From Pseudomonas sp. B20(2017) (lineage in GTDB: Bacteria > Pseudomonadota > Gammaproteobacteria > Pseudomonadales > Pseudomonadaceae): a stretch of 64,000 bases of DNA. Under the pieces are notes generated by a model. The model was not told the DNA's origin and searched no databases. It saw nothing but the letters and a program-made list of their open reading frames with translations. The translations under genes and the position numbers were made by a program. Below, piece after piece: positions 40,050 through 49,070 of the stretch (its first letter is position 1; every line of letters begins with the position of its first letter). The stretch is from NCBI RefSeq assembly GCF_002113125.1, contig NZ_NEJP01000008.1, positions 186,001-250,000 of the forward strand. Direction: 5' to 3'.

Positions 40050-40655
40050 TCAGGTGTGCAGGGCAGGGTGGGTCAGACGATGCTGTTGCAGGATGAACTG
40101 GCGCAGACGCTCGGTTTCGTCGGCATCGCTCTGGCTTAGTTCGTAAGCATAAAAGCCGCTCTCGGTTTCCCGCTCGAACGTCCCGCGCAGGGAAATCCGC
40201 TCGTAGCCCGACGGGCTGAACCACAAGGCAAAATGCTTCGGCGGTTTGGTTTTGTTGCGCACTTCCAGCAGCACACCTTTGTGCGAAACCTCGTGAACCC
40301 ACAGCGTGCCCGGCTGGCCCTTGGCATTTTCCAGTGCCACAGGCTCTTGCAGGGTCAGGCGCCATGGACGCACCATTGGCCCGTCTTCATAGATGCTCGG
40401 CACCCCAAGACGCAAATGCAGGGCGTGAAACTCGTCTTCCACCAGATGCAGCGGGAAGGTCATCTGCTGATTTTCGAAGTTGGCCTGGATGGTGACTTGC
40501 TCATGGGCCGCCAGGCGCGTGAGCAGATCACGGATCTGCGAACCACCATTGACCAGCAGGCTCGACGTCGCATCCCGCACATTGAGTTGCGGGTTGTGTT
40601 GCATGGTCTGGATGAAATCCAGCTCATCCTGGGTCAGAAGGGCGTCGCGCTGCAT
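40050..40655 (-). CDS. PilZ-like protein next to the LOV gene
   Basis: 201 residues from the ATG at 40655 (MQRDALLTQDEL). The N-terminal half resembles YcgR-N domains of flagellar-brake proteins. The C-terminal half (about 105-195) looks like a PilZ fold, with the second-motif-like HEVSHKGVLLEV. The first c-di-GMP motif RxxxR is not clean (VRPWRL), so binding is uncertain. It lies 57 bases downstream of the LOV stop on the same strand, probably in one operon, and converges with the LitR-like gene. Confidence 0.75.
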   Translation of the reverse strand: MQRDALLTQDELDFIQTMQHNPQLNVRDATSSLLVNGGSQIRDLLTRLAAHEQVTIQANFENQQMTFPLHLVEDEFHALHLRLGVPSIYEDGPMVRPWRLTLQEPVALENAKGQPGTLWVHEVSHKGVLLEVRNKTKPPKHFALWFSPSGYERISLRGTFERETESGFYAYELSQSDADETERLRQFILQQHRLTHPALHT

Positions 40656-40709
40656 GGCTAACTCGAAATGAATAATTACAAAGTCATTGGTGATTGTAGT
40701 TAATGACAA

Positions 40710-41186
40710 TTAGTTCGTTGTTTTGTTTGCGCCGTTCGTCGCTTTCAGTGTCGCAAGCTCTGCTTCGAGCGCCGCCACCTGGGCTTCCAGTTGCACAACC
40801 CGCTGCTGGGCCTTGACCTGAACCGTGACGTCCTTTTGCACGCCTACGAAGTAGGTCTGCCCATCATCGGCATTTTTTACCGTCGACAAAGACAGTTCGT
40901 TCCAGAACGGTGTGCCGTCCTTGCGGTAATTGCGCAGGATTTCCCGGCATGAGCCACCGTTTTTCAATACATCGCGAATCCGCTCCAGACTGGCCTGGTC
41001 GCGATCACCGGCCTGCAGGAAACGACAGTCCTGATAGAGAATTTCTTCGCTGGTATAGCCGGTCAGTTTTTCGAAAGCCGGATTCACGTAGATCAGGATG
41101 TTGTCCCGATCGCCTTCTTTTTCTGCCACCACGATTCCATCGTTCGACGCGTTGATCACCATTTGCAGCAGACTGGCATTGATCAT
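40710..41186 (-). CDS. Short LOV blue-light receptor
   Basis: 158-residue PAS/LOV protein closely resembling P. putida PpSB1/PpSB2-LOV. The photoactive cysteine is C54 in YQDCRFLQAGD. Flavin contacts NYRKDG, FWNELS and the reporter glutamine in YFVGVQKDVT are present. There is no output domain; a C-terminal coiled coil (QLEAQVAALEAELATLKA) is the likely dimer interface. AAGGGA lies 9 bases before the start. In P. putida such receptors act with the adjacent PplR regulators, matching the context here. Confidence 0.93.
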   Translation of the reverse strand: MINASLLQMVINASNDGIVVAEKEGDRDNILIYVNPAFEKLTGYTSEEILYQDCRFLQAGDRDQASLERIRDVLKNGGSCREILRNYRKDGTPFWNELSLSTVKNADDGQTYFVGVQKDVTVQVKAQQRVVQLEAQVAALEAELATLKATNGANKTTN

Positions 41187-41339
41187 CTATGAATCCCTTC
41201 AGTGGTCTCGACCGCTGGCATTCTAGAAGATCGATTGGCGCTGTCTACTGGCCATCAGCGCTTGTCGAGAGCCAATCGCAACAGGGCGCCGCCGGCTGTT
41301 ACTATCGTCGCTCTTTTTTTCAGTTTCAGGATCAGATTG

Positions 41340-41795
41340 ATGAAAGTCGCCATCCTCTCCGGCTCGGTGTACGGCACGGCCGAAGAAGTCGCTCGCCACG
41401 CTCAGAGCCTGTTGAACGCCGCCGGTTTTGAAACCTTCTACAACTCGCGCGCCAGCCTCGCTGATCTCCAGGCCTTTGGCCCTGAAGCCTTGCTCGCCGT
41501 GACTTCGACCACCGGCATGGGCGAGTTGCCGGACAACCTGCAACCGTTGTATTCGTCCATTCGCGATCAACTGCCGGCGGCCTGGCGTGGCTTGCCTGGC
41601 GCGGTGATCGCGTTAGGCGACGCCAGCTACGGCGACACTTTCTGTGGCGGCGGCGAGCAACTGCGTGAGCTGTTCGGCGAACTCGGCGTGCGTGAAGTGC
41701 AGGACATGCTGCGCATCGACGCCAGCGAAAGCGTCACTCCAGAAACTGACGCCGAGCCTTGGCTGGAACAGTTGATCGCCACGCTCAAGGGGTGA
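41340..41795 (+). CDS. MioC-like flavodoxin
   Basis: 151-residue flavodoxin from the ATG at 41340 (MKVAILSGSVYGTAEE), preceded by CAGGATC. The FMN phosphate loop SGSVYGTAEEVA is at the N terminus, and the aromatic FMN-contact loops (STTGMGELPDN and GDASYGDTFCGGG) follow. An electron carrier of the MioC type; the partner is unknown. It is divergent from the LOV gene, and its last 11 bases overlap the convergent LysR gene. Confidence 0.9.
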   Translation: MKVAILSGSVYGTAEEVARHAQSLLNAAGFETFYNSRASLADLQAFGPEALLAVTSTTGMGELPDNLQPLYSSIRDQLPAAWRGLPGAVIALGDASYGDTFCGGGEQLRELFGELGVREVQDMLRIDASESVTPETDAEPWLEQLIATLKG

Positions 41796-42672
41796 TCCCG
41801 CGTTCGCGCAACAGCGCGAGCCAGGCCTGCGCAGCCTTCGACAGATAGGCGCCCCGGCGCCAGATGAAGGCGATGTCCCAGCGCAAATAGTCGGGCGCGT
41901 TCAAGGTCAGGCGTACTACGCCTGGCCGCACCAGTCCGCGCGCCACCACGCTGGGCAGCAACACCACGCCTTGCCCGGCCGCGACCAGCGCTGCGAGAAA
42001 ATCCGCCTGCCCGCTGCGCCCGCCCTCCTTCGGGGTGAAGCCCATCTGCTGGCATGCCTGAAGCAAACGATCGTTGAGCACGAAACTGCGCTGATACAGA
42101 AGGAACGGCGTATCGGCCAGTTCCTCCAGAGCGATTTCACCCTTTTTCGCCAGCGGGTGATCCACCGGTAGCAGCGCATCGAGCGGTTCATCGCAGAAGG
42201 GCTGGAAGTCGAACTGTGGGTCTTTCGGCCGCAGACTGCCGCCCAGTTCCAGTTCACCGTTCAATACCGCCTGTTCGATGTTGCGGCTGCCACCTTCGAG
42301 CAACTGCACGCTGATGTTCGGATAACGCCGGCGGTACTCGGCGAACAGCCCGGCAAACAACGCATCGCTGCCCAGCAAGGGCAAGCCGAGACGCAACACG
42401 CCGCGCGCCAGTTGACTGAGGTCATCCAGTTCACTGAGCAATTCATTGCGCAGGCGCAGCATGCCTTCGGCCCGTTGCAGCACCACGCTGCCGGCGGCGG
42501 TCAGGCGTAGCTGCGAGCCCAGTCGTTCGAGCAGCGGCGTGCCCAGGCTCTGTTCGAGCTGGGCGATCTGCTTGCTCACGGCGGACTGACTGATGTGCAG
42601 GGTCTTCGCGGCTTGGGTGAAACCGCCCTGATGCATGACTTCGACGAAGCTTTTGAGCTGTTTGAATTCCAT
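41785..42672 (-). CDS. LysR-family regulator (CidR-like)
   Basis: 295 residues from the ATG at 42672 (MEFKQLKSFVEV). N-terminal winged helix-turn-helix (about 1-60, TLHISQSAVSKQIAQLE) and a C-terminal periplasmic-binding-like effector domain. It is divergent from the cidA/cidB-type pair with a 95-base gap, the arrangement of CidR, so it likely controls those genes in response to a metabolite. The ligand is not known. Confidence 0.87.
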   Translation of the reverse strand: MEFKQLKSFVEVMHQGGFTQAAKTLHISQSAVSKQIAQLEQSLGTPLLERLGSQLRLTAAGSVVLQRAEGMLRLRNELLSELDDLSQLARGVLRLGLPLLGSDALFAGLFAEYRRRYPNISVQLLEGGSRNIEQAVLNGELELGGSLRPKDPQFDFQPFCDEPLDALLPVDHPLAKKGEIALEELADTPFLLYQRSFVLNDRLLQACQQMGFTPKEGGRSGQADFLAALVAAGQGVVLLPSVVARGLVRPGVVRLTLNAPDYLRWDIAFIWRRGAYLSKAAQAWLALLRERGITP

Positions 42673-42767
42673 GGCCTGATTCCAGATTGGAATGGCTTTG
42701 AGTCTAACAATTCGCTTCGGAGATGGCAGTCGGGTCCGTAAAATAGGCACCTGAAAGGAGCCCCCCG

Positions 42768-43154
42768 ATGAAAGCCTCGACCGTTAAATACTTCTCCCGC
42801 CTGCTGGCCGAACTGGCCGTCCTGCTCGCTCTCTACCTGCTCGGCTGCCAGATCGCAGCGTGGCTGGCCTGGCCGATTCCCGGAGGCGTGATCGGCATGG
42901 CGCTGTTGCTGCTGGGTTTTGCGTTCGGCTGGATCAAACCGGCGGCGCTGCAAATGGGCGCAGGGTTGTTGATGGCCGAGATGCTGCTGTTCTTCATTCC
43001 GGCGCTGATGAGTCTGCTGGATTACGGCGCATTGCTGCGTGATGACGGCTGGCGGATCTTGTTGGTGATCGCGGCCAGTACGCTGATGGTGATGCTGGTG
43101 ACCGCGTTCACCGTGGAGCTGGCCGTGCGCCTGAGGCGGTCCCATGAAGCTTGA
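42768..43154 (+). CDS. CidA/LrgA family holin-like protein
   Basis: 128-residue inner-membrane protein with four hydrophobic segments and the conserved PIPGGVIGMALLL block. CidA/LrgA proteins are holin-like partners of CidB/LrgB linked to murein hydrolase activity, cell lysis and pyruvate or acetate export. AAAGGAG lies before the start. Its end overlaps the start of the LrgB-type gene by 11 bases. Confidence 0.9.
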   Translation: MKASTVKYFSRLLAELAVLLALYLLGCQIAAWLAWPIPGGVIGMALLLLGFAFGWIKPAALQMGAGLLMAEMLLFFIPALMSLLDYGALLRDDGWRILLVIAASTLMVMLVTAFTVELAVRLRRSHEA

Positions 43155-43830
43155 GCTGATGCCGATGTTCTGGCTGGCGTTCACGTTGCTGGCTTATCTG
43201 TTCAGCCGCTGGCTGTATCGCCGGACCGGGCGTTACGTGCTGTCGCCACTTATTCTGGTCCCCGCGTTGCTGCTGGCGCTTGCCGTGCCGCTGCACACTG
43301 CTTATGCCGAATATTCGAGCAACACCCATTGGCTGATGCTGGTGCTCGGTCCGGTCACCGTGGCGTTCGCGGTGCCGATCTGGCAGCAGCGACGTCTGCT
43401 GGTGCGGCATTGGTCGGCGTTGCTGCTGGGCATGCTGGCCGGCAGCGCGGCGTCGATCGCCACGTCGTTCGGCCTCGCGAAAGCACTGGCGCTGGACAGT
43501 TCGGTGACGCTGTCGCTGGTGCCGCGCTCGATCACCACGCCGTTCGCCATGCCGCTGGCGCAGGACCTCGGTGGCGTGCCGGAACTGACGGCGGTGTTCG
43601 TGATGTTCACCGGGGTATTCGGCGCCATGCTCGGCGGTGTATTGCTCAAGTGGCTGCCGTTGCGCAGCGCCCTGGCGCGCGGTGCATTGTTCGGCGTCGG
43701 TGCGCACGGTGCCGGGGTCAGCCGGGCCCATGAAGTGGGCGGCGAAGAAGGCTCGGTCGCGGGGCTGGTGATGGTGCTGACGGGGCTGCTCAATCTGTTA
43801 GCCGCACCGTTGTTGGCGTCGTTGCTTTGA
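43144..43830 (+). CDS. CidB/LrgB family membrane protein
   Basis: 228-residue multi-pass membrane protein, the CidB/LrgB half of the pair. Conserved blocks include LVPRSITTPFAM and GAHGAGVSRAHE near residue 190. It overlaps the cidA/lrgA gene, so both are made together. The LysR gene upstream is the likely regulator. Confidence 0.92.
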   Translation: MKLELMPMFWLAFTLLAYLFSRWLYRRTGRYVLSPLILVPALLLALAVPLHTAYAEYSSNTHWLMLVLGPVTVAFAVPIWQQRRLLVRHWSALLLGMLAGSAASIATSFGLAKALALDSSVTLSLVPRSITTPFAMPLAQDLGGVPELTAVFVMFTGVFGAMLGGVLLKWLPLRSALARGALFGVGAHGAGVSRAHEVGGEEGSVAGLVMVLTGLLNLLAAPLLASLL

Positions 43831-43962
43831 CATGGATCCAAGCGGTTTGCGTAGCTGACTCGTTCAGTCATCAAGCTGGCTGCCAATGCAACTACACGAC
43901 TGTGTGCAGCTGACTAGACTGCTGACAGGTGCAAAAACAATAAGAACTCTGAGGTGCATACA

Positions 43963-44745
43963 GTGAGCGTAGCCCCCGTTCCGTCGTCCTTGAATGTCAA
44001 AGACCAGGTCAGTGCCGCGGAATGGCAGACCCGTGTCGATCTCGCCGCCTGTTATCGTCTGGTCGCGCTGCATGGCTGGGACGATCTGATCTTCACCCAC
44101 ATTTCCGCCAAGGTGCCCGGCACCGAAGATTTCCTGATCAACCCGTTCGGCCTGATGTTCCATGAGATCACCGCTTCGAGCCTGGTGAAGGTTGATCAGG
44201 CCGGCAACAAGCTCATGGACAGTCCTTACGAAATCAATCCCGCCGGCTACACGATCCACAGCGCCGTGCACGAAGTGCGGCACGACGTGGCCTGCGTGCT
44301 GCACACCCACACCGCCTCCGGTGTCGCGGTATCGGCGCAGAAGCAGGGCGTGTTGCCGATCAGTCAGCAATCGCTGTTCGTGCTGTCGAGCCTGGCCTTT
44401 CATGCCTATGAAGGTGTGGCGCTCAACCATGAAGAGAAAGCGCGGTTGCAGGCGGATCTGGGTGACAACAATTTCCTGATGCTGCACAACCACGGTCTGC
44501 TGACCTGTGGCGGCACCATCGCCGACACGTTCCTGATGATGTTCACCTTCCAGCGAGCTTGCGACATCCAGGTCATGGCGCAAACTGGCGGTGCCGAACT
44601 GATCGCCATCGAACCGCAGATTCTAGCAGGCGCCAAGGCGATGATCGCCGGCGTCACCAAAAGTGCTCAAGGCATGGGGGGCGCGCTGGCCTGGCCGGCG
44701 CTGCTGCGCAAACTCGATAAACAAGACCCGGGGTATAAACTCTAA
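43963..44745 (+). CDS. Class II aldolase/adducin family protein
   Basis: 260 residues from the GTG at 43963 (VSVAPVPSS), which has GAGG 8 bases upstream; another in-frame GTG at 43954 overlaps that ribosome site. Class II aldolase/adducin fold with metal ligands in HTHTASGVAV and HNHGLLTCG; the acidic residue is in the HEVRHDVACV region. The substrate is unknown. The stop overlaps the next start (TAATG), so it forms a unit with the hydrolase. Confidence 0.87.
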   Translation: MSVAPVPSSLNVKDQVSAAEWQTRVDLAACYRLVALHGWDDLIFTHISAKVPGTEDFLINPFGLMFHEITASSLVKVDQAGNKLMDSPYEINPAGYTIHSAVHEVRHDVACVLHTHTASGVAVSAQKQGVLPISQQSLFVLSSLAFHAYEGVALNHEEKARLQADLGDNNFLMLHNHGLLTCGGTIADTFLMMFTFQRACDIQVMAQTGGAELIAIEPQILAGAKAMIAGVTKSAQGMGGALAWPALLRKLDKQDPGYKL

Positions 44746-45647
44746 TGCCTCTCGCCGAGATTCCGCTGAGTGCCTGGCGCAAACGCAGCCAGTCGTTTGT
44801 CTTCCGCGGTCAGCCGATCCGTTACTGGACGGCCGGGCAGGGCGAACCGCTGCTGCTGATCCATGGCTTTCCGACGGCCAGTTGGGACTGGCATTACCTG
44901 TGGCAGCCGCTGTCCCAGCGCTACCGGGTGATTGCCTGCGACATGCTCGGTTTCGGCGACTCGGCCAAACCGCTGAATCACACCTACAGCCTGCTGGAGC
45001 AGGCCGATCTGCAACAGGCCTTGCTGGCGCATCTGCAGGTCGAACAACCGGTGCACATTCTGGCCCACGACTACGGCGACAGCGTTGCCCAGGAATTGCT
45101 GGCCCGGCATTACGAAGGTCGGATCGATGTCGCCAGCTGTGTGTTCCTCAACGGTGGTTTGTTCCCGGAAACCCACCGGCCGTTGCTGACGCAAAAGCTG
45201 CTGCTCAGCCCCCTGGGCTGGATGATCGGCCGGGCCTTCACCCGTGATGCGCTGGTGAAAAGCTTTCATCAGATCTTCGGCCCGGACACCCGGCCCAGCG
45301 AAAGCGAAATAGATGATTTCTGGAGCCTGATCGACTGCAATCGCGGGCCGCGGATCATGCACAAGCTGATCCAGTACATTCCCGAGCGACGGGTCCAGCG
45401 TGATCGCTGGGTCGCGGCGATGCAACGCGGCGAAGTGTCGTTGCGGGTAATCGATGGCGAGGTCGATCCGATCTCCGGGGCGCACATGGTTGAACGTTAT
45501 CGTGAGTTGATTCCCGATGCGGACACCGTGCTGTTGCCGGGCATCGGTCACTACCCGCAAACCGAAGCGCCCGTGCAGGTGCTCAAGCACTACCTCGAAT
45601 TTCGCGATCACTTCGTGGTGCCGCCGCGCAAGGTGGCGTGCTCCTGA
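44745..45647 (+). CDS. Alpha/beta hydrolase
   Basis: 300-residue alpha/beta-fold hydrolase resembling haloalkane dehalogenases and epoxide hydrolases. HGFPTASWDWHY forms the oxyanion area. The nucleophile elbow reads HDYGDSVAQ, so the nucleophile is Asp, not Ser, and the acid/base His is in GIGHYPQTE near residue 270. Translationally coupled to the class II aldolase. Substrate unknown. Confidence 0.87.
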   Translation: MPLAEIPLSAWRKRSQSFVFRGQPIRYWTAGQGEPLLLIHGFPTASWDWHYLWQPLSQRYRVIACDMLGFGDSAKPLNHTYSLLEQADLQQALLAHLQVEQPVHILAHDYGDSVAQELLARHYEGRIDVASCVFLNGGLFPETHRPLLTQKLLLSPLGWMIGRAFTRDALVKSFHQIFGPDTRPSESEIDDFWSLIDCNRGPRIMHKLIQYIPERRVQRDRWVAAMQRGEVSLRVIDGEVDPISGAHMVERYRELIPDADTVLLPGIGHYPQTEAPVQVLKHYLEFRDHFVVPPRKVACS

Positions 45648-45651
45648 GTTT

Positions 45652-45684
45652 GTGCCGGAGGCGCCTGGCGCCCCGGCACGTTTT
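45652..45684 (+). terminator. Intrinsic terminator after the hydrolase
   Basis: GTGCCGGAGGCGCC-T-GGCGCCCCGGCAC with one A/C mismatch, followed by G and TTTT; it starts 5 bases after the stop. Confidence 0.88.
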
Positions 45685-45799
45685 CATCATCCCCCAGCCT
45701 TATCGCGCACCATTCAGCCTCAGCCGTGTTCGTTGTGACCGCACGCTCTGTGCCTGACACTCAGGGACACTGTCCCTCAGGTCTGCTGGAGTTGCCCCG

Positions 45800-46711
45800 A
45801 TGAATGAGTCTGTGCGTTTCGAAGATAAAGTCGTGATCGTCACCGGAGCCGGTGGTGGTCTGGGACGCGCTCATGCTTTGCTGTTCGCCAAACAGGGCGC
45901 CAAAGTGCTGGTCAACGACCTCGGCGGCTCGACCCAGGGCGAAGGCGCCAACGCTTCGGCTGCCGATCGCGTGGTAGCGGAAATTCGCGAAGCTGGCGGC
46001 ATCGCCGAAGCCAACCATGACTCGGTCACCGACGGCGACAAACTGGTGCAGAACGCCCTCGATGTGTTCGGCCGTGTCGATGTGGTGGTGAATAACGCCG
46101 GGATTCTGCGCGACAAGACCTTCCACAAAATGGAAGACGCCGACTGGGATCTGGTCTATCGCGTTCACGTCGAAGGTGCCTACAAGGTGACCCGTGCCGC
46201 ATGGCCGCACCTGCGTGAGCAAAACTACGGTCGAGTGATCTTCACCGCATCGACCTCGGGCATCTACGGCAACTTCGGCCAGTCCAACTACGGCATGGCC
46301 AAACTCGGTCTCTACGGCCTGACCCGCACCTTGGCCATTGAAGGTCGCAAGAACAACATCCTGGTCAACGCCATCGCCCCCACCGGCGGCACGCGCATGA
46401 CCGAAGGCCTGATCCCGCCGCAAGTGTTCGAACAACTCAAACCGGAACTGGTCAGCCCGCTGGTGGTGTACCTGGCCAGCGAACAATGCCAGGAAACCTC
46501 GGGCCTGTTCGAAGTCGGTGGCGGCTGGATGGGCAAGGTGCGCTGGGAGCGCAGCCTGGGTGCCGGGTTCGATCCTCGCGTCGGGTTCTCCCCGGAAGAC
46601 GTCGCGGCGCACTGGCAGCAGATCTGTGATTTCGAAGGCGCGGCGCATCCGAAGGACAACATCGAGGCGCTGAAGGAAATGATGGGGAATTTGCAGAAGT
46701 ATTCGCTCTGA
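45800..46711 (+). CDS. SDR family dehydrogenase (MFE-2-like)
   Basis: 303-residue short-chain dehydrogenase like the 3-hydroxyacyl-CoA dehydrogenase part of peroxisomal multifunctional enzyme 2. NAD motif TGAGGGLGRAHA is at about residues 16-27, NNAG near 96, catalytic Ser in TASTSGIYG and Y-x3-K in NYGMAKLG. The insert VNDLGGSTQGEG is typical of this subfamily. Likely role in beta-oxidation or a related acyl pathway; the exact substrate is not known. Confidence 0.88.
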   Translation: MNESVRFEDKVVIVTGAGGGLGRAHALLFAKQGAKVLVNDLGGSTQGEGANASAADRVVAEIREAGGIAEANHDSVTDGDKLVQNALDVFGRVDVVVNNAGILRDKTFHKMEDADWDLVYRVHVEGAYKVTRAAWPHLREQNYGRVIFTASTSGIYGNFGQSNYGMAKLGLYGLTRTLAIEGRKNNILVNAIAPTGGTRMTEGLIPPQVFEQLKPELVSPLVVYLASEQCQETSGLFEVGGGWMGKVRWERSLGAGFDPRVGFSPEDVAAHWQQICDFEGAAHPKDNIEALKEMMGNLQKYSL

Positions 46712-47253
46712 TCCCCTGGGTTATCCGGCAGGACTTTCCCGGTCCTGCTTTCTCTTTTGAGCGCTCGCCTCATGAGCCTCTGCCGCTGACTTCCAGCTAA
46801 AACATCGCCCATAAAAAAGGCCGCTGCAAACGCAGCGGCCAAGGTAAGACGTTGGATCAAGGAGCTACAAATCAACGTCAGTGAACACCGGGGGCGATGG
46901 ATCGAAAAACGCTTTGTTCCATCAGAAATCATTGCCGACGACTCGGTCGCGGACTTCGTGCTTTCTGGCGGTCTGCCGTGAAAGCCCGCTCAGAATAAGG
47001 GCTGGCGCCTCAGGGAAAAATAGCGATTCCGGACATGCACTGTTACGGGGCATGCAACAGTGGCGCGCACCGGGTCGTCATTATCCGTTGCGATGATAGT
47101 GGCCCATCCAGCCTGTTCATGGCGGGCGCAAAGTCTTGTCGCAGGCGGGGATTCATCCTTTCGAGCGACAGCGTGAATACCTCCTTGGTGCGCTTATCGT
47201 CCCCGTGTGGCGGCAGTAGGGTGGGGCCTTCTGTCACTCACCGGGGAAGACGC
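46712..47253. other. 540-base gap before the DUF1302 gene
   Basis: No gene is supported here. After the SDR terminator there is a second stem, GGCCGCTGC/GCAGCGGCC (46817-46838), with its T run on the minus strand, so it would terminate leftward transcripts although no minus-strand gene is seen. The remaining 400 bases presumably hold the promoter and leader of the DUF1302 gene; GGGGAAG lies just before that start. Confidence 0.5.
46733..46757 (+). terminator. Intrinsic terminator after the SDR gene
   Basis: GCAGGAC-TTTCCCG-GTCCTGC followed by TTTCTCTTTT, about 20 bases after the stop. Confidence 0.85.
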
Positions 47254-49047
47254 ATGACAAAAACAACAATGCGCGCCATCTTCACGCCGCACGCGCTCGC
47301 CGCGGCGGTGGCCTTGGGTTGCTGTGCCCAGGCGCACGCGGTCGCTTTCAATATCGGGGAAATCGAAGGCACGTTCGATTCGTCGCTGTCGGTCGGTGCG
47401 AGCTGGGGCATGCGCGATGCCGACAAGTCGCTGGTCGGCACGGTCAACGGTGGGACCGGCCAGTCCTCCACCGGTGATGACGGGCGTTTGAACTTCAAGA
47501 AGGGCGAGACCTTTTCCAAGATCTTCAAAGGCATCCACGACCTCGAACTGAAGTACGGCGACACCGGTGTGTTCGTGCGCGGCAAGTACTGGTACGACTT
47601 CGAACTCAAGGACGAAGACCGCGAGTTCAAACAGATCAGCGACAAGGGCCGCAAGGAGGGCGCGAAGTCTTCGGGCGCGCAGATTCTCGATGCGTTCGTC
47701 TATCACAACTACTCAATCGCTGATTTGCCGGGCACCGTGCGCGCCGGTAAACAGGTGGTGAGTTGGGGCGAAAGTACCTTCATCGGTAACTCGATCAACA
47801 GCATCAACCCGATCGACGTCTCGGCGTTTCGGCGCCCTGGCGCAGAGATCAAGGAAGGGCTGATTCCGGTGAACATGCTGTTCGGCTCTCAGGGTCTTAC
47901 CGATCAACTGACCGTCGAAGGGTTCTATCAACTGGAGTGGGATCAGACCGTCCTCGACAACTGCGGCACGTTCTTCGGTGTCGATGTGGCGGCGGATGGT
48001 TGCAACAGTGGCTACACCGTCGGCAGTCCGGCAGTGGCACCGCTGGTGCCGTTGACCACCGCATTCGGACAAGGCATCCAGGTCACCCGTGAAGGGGTGG
48101 TCATTCCCCGTGGTGGCGACCGCGATGCACGGGATTCCGGGCAGTGGGGCACGGCGTTGCGCTGGCTCGGTGATGACACCGAGTACGGCCTCTATTTCAT
48201 GAATTACCACAGTCGCACACCGTCGGTCGGCACCACCACTGCCGGGCTCTCGACCCTCGCGGCATTGCCGGGCATGGTTGGAATAGCCAACGGACTGGCT
48301 CCCGGCAGCGGCTCGGGGCTGGCACAAAGCGTGATGCTCGGGCGCGGTCAGTACTACCTCGAATACCCGGAAGACATCCGCCTGTACGGCGCGAGTTTCT
48401 CCACCACGCTACCGACCGGCACCGCGTGGACCGGCGAGATCAGCTATCGGCCTAATGCGCCGGTGCAGGTCAACACCAACGACCTGACCCTGGCTTTGCT
48501 CAACCCGATTACCGGCGGCGCGACGTCACCGCTCGCCACGTCGCCCGGTGCGGACAACAAGGGCTACCGGCGCAAGGAAGTGACGCAGATCCAGAGCACG
48601 CTGACGCACTTTTTCGATCAGGTCTGGGGTGCGGAACGCCTGACCCTGGTCGGCGAAGCGGCGGTGGTGCGGGTCGGCGGCCTGGAGTCGCGCAGCAAGC
48701 TGCGTTATGGCCGCGACTCGGTCTACGGCCAGTACGGTTTCGGCGGTGACACCGACGGTTTCGTCACCTCCACCTCTTGGGGCTACCGCGCCCGGGCGAT
48801 CCTCGATTACGCCAACGTGATCGGCGGGATCAACCTCAAACCCAACCTGTCCTGGTCCCACGACGTCGCCGGTTATGGTCCCAACGGTCTGTTCAACGAA
48901 GGCGCCAAGGCCGTCAGCGTCGGGGTTGATGCCGACTACCGCAACACCTATACCGCGAGCCTGAGTTACACCGACTTTTTCGGCGGTGACTACAACACCC
49001 TCGAAGACCGTGACTTCGTGGCCCTGAGCTTCGGTGTGAACTTCTGA
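47254..49047 (+). CDS. DUF1302 outer-membrane protein
   Basis: 597 residues from the ATG at 47254, with GGGGAAG 6 bases upstream. A signal peptide (cut near AHA, about residue 29) precedes a beta-rich region typical of DUF1302 proteins, expected to be an outer-membrane barrel, ending FVALSFGVNF with a C-terminal Phe. In pseudomonads DUF1302 and DUF1329 genes travel together, often with an RND exporter, and are linked to handling of hydrophobic molecules. Here they are followed by a LuxR gene and no RND gene is seen. Confidence 0.88.
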   Translation: MTKTTMRAIFTPHALAAAVALGCCAQAHAVAFNIGEIEGTFDSSLSVGASWGMRDADKSLVGTVNGGTGQSSTGDDGRLNFKKGETFSKIFKGIHDLELKYGDTGVFVRGKYWYDFELKDEDREFKQISDKGRKEGAKSSGAQILDAFVYHNYSIADLPGTVRAGKQVVSWGESTFIGNSINSINPIDVSAFRRPGAEIKEGLIPVNMLFGSQGLTDQLTVEGFYQLEWDQTVLDNCGTFFGVDVAADGCNSGYTVGSPAVAPLVPLTTAFGQGIQVTREGVVIPRGGDRDARDSGQWGTALRWLGDDTEYGLYFMNYHSRTPSVGTTTAGLSTLAALPGMVGIANGLAPGSGSGLAQSVMLGRGQYYLEYPEDIRLYGASFSTTLPTGTAWTGEISYRPNAPVQVNTNDLTLALLNPITGGATSPLATSPGADNKGYRRKEVTQIQSTLTHFFDQVWGAERLTLVGEAAVVRVGGLESRSKLRYGRDSVYGQYGFGGDTDGFVTSTSWGYRARAILDYANVIGGINLKPNLSWSHDVAGYGPNGLFNEGAKAVSVGVDADYRNTYTASLSYTDFFGGDYNTLEDRDFVALSFGVNF

Positions 49048-49070
49048 TCTGCCCGAGAAGGATGAATGCA

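Noticed and set aside
40677..40698. TACA...TGTA dyad near the LOV/PilZ boundary as a PplR operator
   Set aside because: The spacing is 14 bases, whereas the P. putida PplR1 consensus I recall has 12. It lies downstream of the LOV start rather than in an evident promoter. No better match was found upstream of the ABM, folM, LitR-like or LOV genes.
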